Assembly: GCA_964565665.1 (NCBI GenBank)
Contig: CAZMFZ010000048.1
Span: forward strand, 1 to 24,868
Length of the DNA stretch: 24,868 nt
Source: CAZMFZ01 sp964565665
Lineage (GTDB): Bacteria; Bacteroidota; Bacteroidia; Cytophagales; UBA9547
Reading direction: 5' to 3'
Below, piece after piece: positions 1 to 7,014 of this stretch. The position numbers and the translations under genes were made by a program. The number at the start of each line of letters is the position of its first letter. Positions within the stretch are counted from its first letter, which is position 1. A model generated the notes under the pieces. That model was not told where the DNA came from and did no database searches. It was given only the letters and a program-made list of their open reading frames with translations.

Positions 1-35
1 TTTTTTTATTGAAGATTGAACGGTATTTCGATGGG

Positions 36-70
36 TACGGATACCATCCCTCGAACGGATGGTATCCGTA
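36..70. repeat. Perfect inverted repeat (REP-like hairpin)
   Basis: The arms TACGGATACCATCC (36-49) and GGATGGTATCCGTA (57-70) are exact reverse complements of 14 bp around a 7-nt loop. The arm contains ATACCATCCCT, which recurs nearly unchanged in the two palindromes at 791-859, so the three look like one family. Small repeated palindromes of this kind in bacteria are often REP elements mobilised by Y1 (IS200-like) transposases. No such transposase gene is in the window. Confidence 0.7.
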
Positions 71-76
71 TGCTAA

Positions 77-288
77 AAATCCCATCCCAATTCAGACAAA
101 AAAGAAAAAAAAGAAAAATAGTCAGAATCTGGATTGGCGGGATGGAGGGATAAAAAGGATAAAAAAAATACCGAAAGTATTGATCTCAAAGTTGAAAAAA
201 CGCTCACCAAGACACATCCCATAAATCCCGCCCATCCCAATTCAGACAAAATTTAAAATCCCGCCCATCCCAATTCAGACAAAATTTA
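77..288. repeat. Short direct repeats, partly in tandem, with one inverted copy
   Basis: The motif CCCATCCCAATTCAGACAAA occurs three times, inside 77-101, 223-255 and 256-288. The last two copies form a perfect 33-bp tandem duplication, followed by the first few bases of a third unit at 289-296. A degenerate inverted copy lies at 120-142 (GTCAGAATC at its left, GGCGGGAT at its right). Repeats of this general look are scattered in intergenic regions of many Bacteroidota genomes. That comparison is from memory and was not checked. Only two adjacent tandem copies and no distinct spacers argue against CRISPR. Confidence 0.65.
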
Positions 289-442
289 AAATCCCATTGT
301 ACGAAAGTGGTTTCAGTGAAGTTCCAAGCCTTTCCGACTTTAAAAAAAACTTGAGAAGCCAGTAAAAGATTACATTTTTATTATATTTGGCATTAAGGAT
401 ATAATATTAACTACATCAAACCTTTTATCCAATTTGCCAATT

Positions 443-784
443 AGAAATACCAAAGAAAAATACCGTAATAAGCCAATAAGGAAGATGGATATTGCCAAGA
501 CAAAAAATATATCAAAATGGCTGGACACACTGCATATACAGGTGTGTTATTAGCCCTAGATGAAGCCTTAAAGACCAAAGAAAGACAGAGTTTCTATTGA
601 TTGGTATAAAGAAGAATTAGCAAAAGTTGATAAAAAGATGCTAAACTATATAGATGAAGTATTTGAAACTTTACATTTGGTAATGGGATAAGATGGGTTT
701 GGCAAAGAAAAAATAGTGAAAGAAGGCTTCGAAAATGCAGAAAAAGTGATAGCATGGGCACAAAACAAGGAAGTGGCAGCATAA
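443..784 (+). pseudogene. Decayed DUF5618-family gene
   Basis: The relic is recognised by translating in two frames. Frame A, from about 475, reads NKEDG, then DKKYIKMAGHTAYTGVLLAL, and stops at 598-600. Frame B takes over near 575-592 and reads SIDWYKEELAKVDKKMLN, then FETLHLVMG, an in-frame TAA at 689-691, then DGFGKEKIVKEGFENAEKVI, ending in TAA at 782-784. Joined, these segments follow the layout I recall for DUF5618, a family of about 120 residues and unknown function common in Bacteroidota, where the codon at 689 would normally be Tyr. A further frameshift near 458-475 probably separates an N-terminal fragment (RNTKE). So there is at least one clear frameshift, a probable second, and one nonsense change. 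Loss of function is near certain. The family name is from memory. Confidence 0.75.
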
Positions 785-790
785 TTTAAT

Positions 791-859
791 AAGGGATAGC
801 GTAAATTACCATCCCTTCATTGCGTATAGATACCAACCCTTGAAGGGATAGCATCTATA
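791..859. repeat. Two REP-like imperfect palindromes
   Basis: The first palindrome (791-817) has 7-bp arms, AAGGGAT and ATCCCTT, around a 13-nt centre. The second (825-859) has outer arms TATAGAT and ATCTATA and an inner stem CCCTT-G-AAGGG at 837-847. They share the direct repeat AAGGGATAGC (791-800 and 843-852) and the cores TTACCATCCCTT (806-817) and ATACCAACCCTT (830-841), which also match the palindrome at 36-70. They sit directly upstream of the large T9SS gene and could fold in its leader or end transcription coming from the left. The role is inferred only. Confidence 0.6.
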
Positions 860-918
860 GAAGTAATTTAGACGGAAGAAGAAAATAATAATATAAGCAT
901 ACATTTTACAAGTCAATT

Positions 919-3900
919 ATGAAAACAATTTTTACACGATTCGCCATTGCGGCATTCATCACTTGCCAGTCTTTTTTGAGTTTTGGACAAGCACCTGTTA
1001 TCTCTTCAATTCTGCCCTTGGCTGCTCGTCCAGACGAGAAAGTTACATTAACAGGAACTAATTTGAATTTAGTAAATGATATATTGATTTCAAACAATAT
1101 CATTAACAACAATAGCTTCATCAGCCAAAGTGGAGACAAAATTGAATTCAAATTTGACATCAGCACCAACGTGTTTATTGGGCGACTTACGGTAACTAGT
1201 AGTGCTTTTACAGTTGAATCATCAGATGTATTCACCGTATTAGGGCCTGCCACACCTTCGGTAACTGGTATTTCTACACTTACAGGCTTCCCTAAAGACA
1301 TTATTACCCTAACTGGTAGTGGTTTCAAAAAAGATGGTAATGTACAGAAAATTGCTCTAGGTAGTTTTTCTGATTTAGAGTTTACAATTCTTAACGACAA
1401 TGTAATTACTCTCAAATTACCATCGTTTACAGAAAACTCAGTTAGTATCACTTCTCCCTTTACATTAAAAAAAGCTCAAAATGTAAAATCTGTAACACAA
1501 TCTTTTGATTTACTATTCCCATTTGTGTCTATCACGGGCTTTGCCCCTACAAGTGGCAAACCCGGTATACCCATTACTTTCAGTGGGGTCAATCTTAAAA
1601 ACATCGAATACTTATCTATAAGAGAACAGTCGCAACAGTCATTTAAAAATTTTTTTGATTTAAGCAATGCTATTCTTACTCCTAGTGGTCAATTAATAAC
1701 TCAAGTACCTGGTTTTATAGATGCAGCTTTTGATAATCCAAGTACTTCTGAATTTATTTATTCTGCTATTAATAATGTTGATATAACAAGACTTGATGAA
1801 AAACCAACCGTTTCCACATTTACTTTATTAAAGTATCCAATCCCTAGTATTACTGGTGTTTTTGCCCCTTCCAAAATCTACCCCGATTCTGAGATTACCA
1901 TTACAGGTTTTAACTTATCTGTTCTAAATACAAGTAAATTTCCAATTGATGAAATTCAGGTAAATTCTGTAAATGTAATATCTGATAACATCCTCATAGT
2001 AACTCCTAGAGTATTGAATATAAAAACCACCATTACTTCTCAAATTAAACTATATCCATTTTTTGTAGATGCTTTTACCTCTATTAACAGAGAATTTGAT
2101 GCCCAATACAGTTTGACCACCACAGGTTCATATACCATTCACCCTTACGATGGCGCTGTTACTATATTAGGTATTGATAAGCAAAGCTATAGCTCTACAG
2201 ATTTTATGGTGCTCACCATTTTGGCTTCTGGCGGTTTCAATTCCGACAATTTTGATTTTAGTGACAATTTCAACAAATATGTTCTCCAAATATCTGAACC
2301 AAATGGAAATTTTAAAGAAAATACTATTAATCCAAATGCTAATAGTAGTTTTAATTATACATTTTACAACGAGATTTTCAGATTTAAAGCCATCAAACCT
2401 GGTATCAATATTGTTAAAACACCTATATTAGGAACTTTGGGCAATAGAACAATTACTGTTAATGAATCAACCTATATTTTTAATAATGATATTCTTAGTG
2501 GAAGCAATTATAAAATCAGATTTGTAGAATTTGAATTTAATTTTAATATAAGCCCACCAGGTTTAAATTTTGTATCTAATACCATTACAGGTATCAACTA
2601 TACTCGTAAACCTTTCTTTGGCAATTCTATTAGTTTTTCACCAACCTCAGGTCCTGCTGGTACAGTAATAGAAATAGCAGGTTACGATTTTACAGATGTA
2701 AATATTAAAAATGTCTATTTTGATACCTCTATTCCAGCTGCTGGTTTTCAAGTATCTGAAACTAAGATTACCGCAACCGTTCCCTCAGACAATCTCTTTG
2801 GTAAAATAAAAGTTGTTTATAACAACGGTAGTGATAGTATTTTAACAGAAGCTAACTTCAATGAATTTGATAATATTGAAATAGTAAATCCAAGTGACAA
2901 ATTATTCACTTTTAATCCAAGTTTTGATTTGAATCTTGGTGACTCTGTTAGTGTGGAATTTAAAGAATTGGAAAATGAAGCTGACTTAAATATTTCTATT
3001 CAATTATCAGATGCCAATGGTAGTTTTATTAACCCTACTATTATTGGAACTTTATCCATAGATGGAATTATACCTATAAATCGTCCATCAAATAACAGTA
3101 ATATTTTCTATGATAAAACTTACAGTATTTTAGGAATAATACCTACTAATATTCCTGATTCTAAAAATTATAGAGCTCGAATTTTAATTGAAAATTTATT
3201 AGAAGCTGCCATTGGATACTCAGGAGAACTGTTCAACCTTACTATCAATGGTAATACTATTGTTCCAGACTTTTCTTTCACTATCTCTATACCCGATAGT
3301 TTAAAGCCTGTTATAGATTCTTATTATGGTTCGCTGCCTATTGAAGTGGCTTTTGCCCCAACTACTTTAGATTCGGAATTTCAACAAGTTTTCTTTTTTA
3401 GTTCAGATACAAATATTGCCATAGTAGAGGTTTTTTACGACTTCCCTACTCCTATAGATACTACTGGTTTCAATCCAAATCCAAATCAAACATTTCCAGG
3501 TTTCAATCCAAATCCAAATCAAACATTTCTAGGATTTAATCCAAATCCAAATCAAACATTTCTAGGATTTAATCCAAATATTTCAAACACAGGAATATAC
3601 TTCCCCGGTAGTACAGTTTTTGTATCTGGTCGTAAAGATGGTGTAGTAACCATAACAGGGGTTTCTATCTTTAACCCTACTGTAACTAGTGCCCTTGTCA
3701 TTACGGTTACCAACCAATCTATAGTTAGCTTCGAAATATTGGTTACCGACTTAGATGGTTTTGCAGACAGTCTTTTCATTGACACCCTAGATGGTAGTCT
3801 TCAACTGGTAGCTAAGTTTGTTCCATTTGATATTCCTGCAAATCTTCAAAAAGTAAAATGGTCAGTTTCGGATACCCTGTTGGCTTCTATCACTCCAGCT

Positions 3901-5133
3901 GGTTTATTGACAGGCAAGCGCAACGGAATAGTTACTGTATCTGTTACCTCTACAGTATTCTCTACTATAGTTGGAATAGTAAATGTAGAACTTACCAATC
4001 AATACGAACCTGTGGTGGGCATGACTTTGTTTGCAGACGATGATTCGACAGATATATTCCCCAAAGCTTTTGAAATTATGCCTATCAATGCGGGCTTTAT
4101 TCCTGAAAATGCCACCAATCAACGCTACAGATTACAACTCATTCAGTCTGCCCAATTGATTGTGGAGACAGATACAGTCGAACATCTTTTTGAATTCTTG
4201 CCTAATGTAAATGCCAATGGCACGGCAACAATCATTGGTACATCGCTCGACAACCCTACCGTGACTAGCACCATAGTAATATATATAATTGGACAAGAAG
4301 TAGCCGCTAGCGATACTATCACCCCACGCTTTGTTGGTTCTCCGAATGCACCTTCAAATATTCCTAATCCTTGCGAGGCATCACTTGAACTCTTTATTGA
4401 TACCACGGGAAACAAATACTTGGGCTTTCAATGGTATTATGTGTCGCCAACTGGCGATACAGCCAAAGTGGTGAATGCCGATAAGGCTGAGTTTAGGCCA
4501 GTAGTGCAGGGTAATTATTTTGTACAAGCATTCGACAGCACCTTCAATTATGAATACAAATCGTTTCCGCTTACTGTGGTAGGCCCAGGCAGACCTTTGG
4601 TTGAGCGTCCTGGAGAAGATGATATAGAGGCAGACACAGTGCTAATAACCTCTGAAGCCGACAAATACCAGTGGTTTGTAGATGGCAAATTGATAAAAGG
4701 AGCTACGGTCAAAGAACTGCGTGTGTATTACAATGGCAAATACTATGTATCAATTTCAGATGGTAAAAATTGCAAAACAGTTTCTGAGAAGGTAGATTTT
4801 AATAGAACTGATTTTGTACCCATAGGGAGGGCAGGCTTGTATGAAAAAGATGGCATAATTGAAAATTATGGTAAACCAAGCCATAGCTTGCTTTTGTATC
4901 CCAATCCTGCAACTGATGAATTTACTATACAATACCAATCAGATAGCAAACGCACTATTACAGTACAATTGTTTAATACTTTCGGACAAGAAGTAAATCT
5001 AAAATCATATCCTTATTCCAAAAATCAAGTTCGATTGGTTAAATTTCAAAGTTTGGGAATGAACCCAGGCCTTTACTATGTGAAAGTTACAGACGGAGAT
5101 GAAGTTTCTAAAAGCAAAATTTTGATAAAATAA
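919..5133 (+). CDS. Large T9SS cargo protein with IPT/TIG and BIG2-like domains
   Basis: This is a 1404-residue exported protein. An N-terminal signal peptide (MKTIFTRFAIAAF through SFGQ) is followed by repeated IPT/TIG-type Ig folds. Their opening strands are visible near residues 27, 115 (VTGISTLTGFPKD), 205 (ITGFAPTSGKPG), 311 and 571 (SFSPTSGPAG). BIG2-like domains follow at about 820-930, 970-1030 (LLASITPAGLLTGKRNG) and 1035-1130. Two more Ig-like segments with QWYY and YQWFVDG lie at about 1150-1310. The last 75 residues form a T9SS type A sorting domain (LLLYPNPATDEF, NPGLYYVKV, SKSKILIK), so the protein should be exported by the Por/Gld machinery and then surface-bound or released. 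A tandem repeat interrupts the first BIG2-like domain. No catalytic motif is seen, so an adhesin or structural role is an inference. It leads a close + strand cluster with the next two genes. Confidence 0.88.
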   Translation: MKTIFTRFAIAAFITCQSFLSFGQAPVISSILPLAARPDEKVTLTGTNLNLVNDILISNNIINNNSFISQSGDKIEFKFDISTNVFIGRLTVTSSAFTVESSDVFTVLGPATPSVTGISTLTGFPKDIITLTGSGFKKDGNVQKIALGSFSDLEFTILNDNVITLKLPSFTENSVSITSPFTLKKAQNVKSVTQSFDLLFPFVSITGFAPTSGKPGIPITFSGVNLKNIEYLSIREQSQQSFKNFFDLSNAILTPSGQLITQVPGFIDAAFDNPSTSEFIYSAINNVDITRLDEKPTVSTFTLLKYPIPSITGVFAPSKIYPDSEITITGFNLSVLNTSKFPIDEIQVNSVNVISDNILIVTPRVLNIKTTITSQIKLYPFFVDAFTSINREFDAQYSLTTTGSYTIHPYDGAVTILGIDKQSYSSTDFMVLTILASGGFNSDNFDFSDNFNKYVLQISEPNGNFKENTINPNANSSFNYTFYNEIFRFKAIKPGINIVKTPILGTLGNRTITVNESTYIFNNDILSGSNYKIRFVEFEFNFNISPPGLNFVSNTITGINYTRKPFFGNSISFSPTSGPAGTVIEIAGYDFTDVNIKNVYFDTSIPAAGFQVSETKITATVPSDNLFGKIKVVYNNGSDSILTEANFNEFDNIEIVNPSDKLFTFNPSFDLNLGDSVSVEFKELENEADLNISIQLSDANGSFINPTIIGTLSIDGIIPINRPSNNSNIFYDKTYSILGIIPTNIPDSKNYRARILIENLLEAAIGYSGELFNLTINGNTIVPDFSFTISIPDSLKPVIDSYYGSLPIEVAFAPTTLDSEFQQVFFFSSDTNIAIVEVFYDFPTPIDTTGFNPNPNQTFPGFNPNPNQTFLGFNPNPNQTFLGFNPNISNTGIYFPGSTVFVSGRKDGVVTITGVSIFNPTVTSALVITVTNQSIVSFEILVTDLDGFADSLFIDTLDGSLQLVAKFVPFDIPANLQKVKWSVSDTLLASITPAGLLTGKRNGIVTVSVTSTVFSTIVGIVNVELTNQYEPVVGMTLFADDDSTDIFPKAFEIMPINAGFIPENATNQRYRLQLIQSAQLIVETDTVEHLFEFLPNVNANGTATIIGTSLDNPTVTSTIVIYIIGQEVAASDTITPRFVGSPNAPSNIPNPCEASLELFIDTTGNKYLGFQWYYVSPTGDTAKVVNADKAEFRPVVQGNYFVQAFDSTFNYEYKSFPLTVVGPGRPLVERPGEDDIEADTVLITSEADKYQWFVDGKLIKGATVKELRVYYNGKYYVSISDGKNCKTVSEKVDFNRTDFVPIGRAGLYEKDGIIENYGKPSHSLLLYPNPATDEFTIQYQSDSKRTITVQLFNTFGQEVNLKSYPYSKNQVRLVKFQSLGMNPGLYYVKVTDGDEVSKSKILIK
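3466..3576 (+). repeat. In-frame 33-bp tandem repeat (GFNPNPNQTF units)
   Basis: Three full 33-bp units and part of a fourth encode GFNPNPNQTFP, GFNPNPNQTFL, GFNPNPNQTFL and GFNPN (residues about 850-886). The first two units differ by one base, and units two and three differ only in their opening codons (GGTTTC versus GGATTT), so the expansion looks recent. Because 33 is a multiple of three, changes in copy number keep the frame. The repeat falls in a loop of a BIG2-like domain, between strands ending IAIVEV and starting TVFVSGRKDG. Confidence 0.9.
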
Positions 5134-5174
5134 TATTCGTAGTAACTCAGAAAATACATAATGCTTTTATTATA

Positions 5175-6200
5175 ATGAAGAACATATCAACCTATATCAA
5201 AAATAAAAAATCAATGGCTAATAAAGGATTATTAGTTTTTACAATGGCTGTGCTTTTTTTAGGTTGCCAATCAAAAACTGAAGTAACCATTGCACCGCAA
5301 GATTTGATTTTAACTGTTTACGGCATTGATGGGAAACCCCAACCCAATGCTCAAGTGGCCTTATTTGACAATCGAAATACTTTCTATACACAGAATAGTA
5401 CATTTGGCACCAATGGGGCAGTACGGCTGGGCATAACAGATGTAGAAGGTGGAGTGAAATTTGATAGCCTAAGAACAGATGTAAATTATTATGTGTTGGC
5501 CTATACTATAGATTCGTCAAAGTTTATAAATGAGGGATACAGAATATATAATGACAATAGCCGGACTGGGTTTGAGTTTTTACAAAAGCTTAACAAAAGT
5601 TCTACTACTTATGCCTCCGTAGATTTACTTCCAGCCGAGGCTTTGGTTTCGTTTTATGCTGATAATTTCAATAACGAAGCCATTCCTGTAAATATTTTTG
5701 TAGGCAGCAATAAGCTAGGGTCAATAAATTTAATACGAACAACCACAGATCCTGTACCTCTAAATCCATCTTCAAACCCTATTCAAAATGGGGTGATTTC
5801 TACAAAAATAAGGTTAGGATTAAAGTCAGAATCTATTTCATTTGTGAATAATTATCAATGTCTTGTTATTCCAAATTTAAATGTAATTCCTGGCGGATTT
5901 ACCCCTCTGAATGTAAATCAGTGCGATAATGGAGGAGTTTCTTTTTGGACTTCAGTTAAAAATGATATACATATACCTATTATTGTGACTTTAAACTCTG
6001 TCGTTGACACATTAAAAACTGTTTCTATAAGAACACCCACAGATTTTAATTCTCCGAATGTATTAAGTAAAAGTATAGAAGTAGGGAACTATATTTATTA
6101 TGCCATCTCGAAAGGAAAAAATTGTATTTGGCAAGGCTCATTTGCAATAACGAAAAAAGAAATAAAGTTTATTGAGTTACCGATAGAACAATGTAAATAA
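5175..6200 (+). CDS. Putative outer-membrane or periplasmic lipoprotein
   Basis: The 341-residue product has a type II signal sequence with lipobox LFLGC, giving Cys31 as the lipidated residue. If translation starts instead at Met14 (position 5214), the signal peptide is a compact 17 residues, which is at least as plausible. The segment after the Cys (ILTVYGIDGKPQPNAQVALF) resembles a carboxypeptidase-regulatory-like or Ig-like beta sandwich. The rest is beta-rich with no recognised catalytic motif. The gene begins 41 nt after the large T9SS gene and ends 35 nt before the beta-barrel gene, all on the + strand, so the three are probably co-transcribed. I do not recognise a family. A role in presenting or anchoring the neighbouring cargo protein is a guess from position. 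Confidence 0.75.
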   Translation: MKNISTYIKNKKSMANKGLLVFTMAVLFLGCQSKTEVTIAPQDLILTVYGIDGKPQPNAQVALFDNRNTFYTQNSTFGTNGAVRLGITDVEGGVKFDSLRTDVNYYVLAYTIDSSKFINEGYRIYNDNSRTGFEFLQKLNKSSTTYASVDLLPAEALVSFYADNFNNEAIPVNIFVGSNKLGSINLIRTTTDPVPLNPSSNPIQNGVISTKIRLGLKSESISFVNNYQCLVIPNLNVIPGGFTPLNVNQCDNGGVSFWTSVKNDIHIPIIVTLNSVVDTLKTVSIRTPTDFNSPNVLSKSIEVGNYIYYAISKGKNCIWQGSFAITKKEIKFIELPIEQCK

Positions 6201-6235
6201 AATCTTTTCATAAACTAGAAAATACGTTATATAGT

Positions 6236-6949
6236 ATGTCTTTAAACTTTACAAAAAGATTAAATTGGTTTATTTATTTATTTTTAGGGATATGTTTCTC
6301 TGTGAATGCCCAAATTATAGATGTGTTGCAAGGCCATATTGGTACAGCTATATTTCCGGTTACCGAATCGCTTAATTTTCAATCTGGAAAGCCGGAAAAT
6401 ATATACGGTGCGTATGCCCCAGCCCAAACTTTAGGCTTGGGAGCTTCAAAATTTTTAACTGATAAGTGGCAGTTGAATGGCACGGCAGAGGTGATGAATA
6501 CCTTTAAACCGAATTACAACCTTATCTCTCAAAAAACTTCATTAAACCTAAAATACAATCTAATAGCCCCAGACGTGTATCGGTTTTCTCCATATCTTAT
6601 TGGCGGTGGAAACTTTAGCATTATTTATTTGTCGCAAGGAAATTTTGTACGTGAATATATTCCTGGTGGAGAATACGATGGAGCGGGAAACGTAAATGTT
6701 CAGCAAATCACCTACAGAGAGCCCAGCTATAATTTCTCATCGTTTGCTTATGGAGGCAGTATAGGTGGCGGACTTGATATCAACGTTTTTGAGATTGTGA
6801 GTATTTTTGGCGAACTGACCTACAACTACATCCTCACCACCAAATCGGGCTTGCAAACTGAGTATAACAAATATAATGTGGGCTTTGAAAACAAGGCCGA
6901 TCTTGCCTACACCAGCTTTAATGTAGGTGTGCGGTTGTATATGTATTAA
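6236..6949 (+). CDS. Outer-membrane beta-barrel protein
   Basis: The 237-residue protein starts with a signal peptide (FIYLFLGICFSVNA, cleavage likely before QIID). The mature part alternates polar and hydrophobic residues with many aromatic and glycine positions (YLIGGGNFSIIY, YGGSIGGGLDINVF, GELTYNYIL). It ends in FNVGVRLYMY, an aromatic C-terminus of the kind recognised by the Bam complex. The size suits an 8- to 10-stranded barrel of the OmpA/OmpW-like or PorT-like sort. It is the last gene of the 919-6949 cluster. No specific substrate can be assigned. Confidence 0.75.
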   Translation: MSLNFTKRLNWFIYLFLGICFSVNAQIIDVLQGHIGTAIFPVTESLNFQSGKPENIYGAYAPAQTLGLGASKFLTDKWQLNGTAEVMNTFKPNYNLISQKTSLNLKYNLIAPDVYRFSPYLIGGGNFSIIYLSQGNFVREYIPGGEYDGAGNVNVQQITYREPSYNFSSFAYGGSIGGGLDINVFEIVSIFGELTYNYILTTKSGLQTEYNKYNVGFENKADLAYTSFNVGVRLYMY

Positions 6950-6988
6950 AGAACTTTCGATTATTTGAACCGCTCGAAAGGTTCTTTA
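6947..6988. terminator. Hairpin between convergent genes
   Basis: The arms TAAAGAACTTTCGA (6947-6960) and TCGAAAGGTTCTTTA (6974-6988) pair with a single bulged base around a 13-nt loop. The hairpin begins at the stop codon of the beta-barrel gene and lies 26 bp from the end of the convergent beta-galactosidase gene, so it may serve both directions. There is no strong T tract on either side, which lowers confidence in an intrinsic terminator. Confidence 0.5.
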
Positions 6989-7014
6989 GCCACTGATTTA
7001 CCTCGTTAATCTTT

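Larger units (their letters stand above)
1..918. other. Gene-poor region with repeats and a gene relic
   Basis: No intact gene is supported here. The stretch contains a perfect palindrome near the left edge, several copies of a short motif containing CCCATCCCAATTCAGAC, a degenerate inverted copy of that motif, a decayed DUF5618-like gene, and two further palindromes just before the large T9SS gene. A TATATTTG sequence at 382-389 matches the Bacteroidota -7 box and could be the old promoter of the relic gene. The low-complexity, lysine-rich open frame at 9-224 runs straight through the repeats and is not believable as a gene. The mixture of repeats and a broken gene suggests a site that tolerates insertions and is decaying. 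Confidence 0.7.

Noticed and set aside
9..224. 71-codon lysine-rich open frame
   Set aside because: It crosses the perfect palindrome and the repeated CCCATCCCAATTCAGAC motif, and its composition is low-complexity, so it is repeat-derived.
223..288. Two-unit 33-bp repeat as a mini CRISPR
   Set aside because: The units are directly adjacent with no unique spacers, no third full copy and no cas genes nearby.
906..1451. Long antisense frames opposite the T9SS gene and other real genes
   Set aside because: They mirror well-supported genes and show no recognisable motifs.
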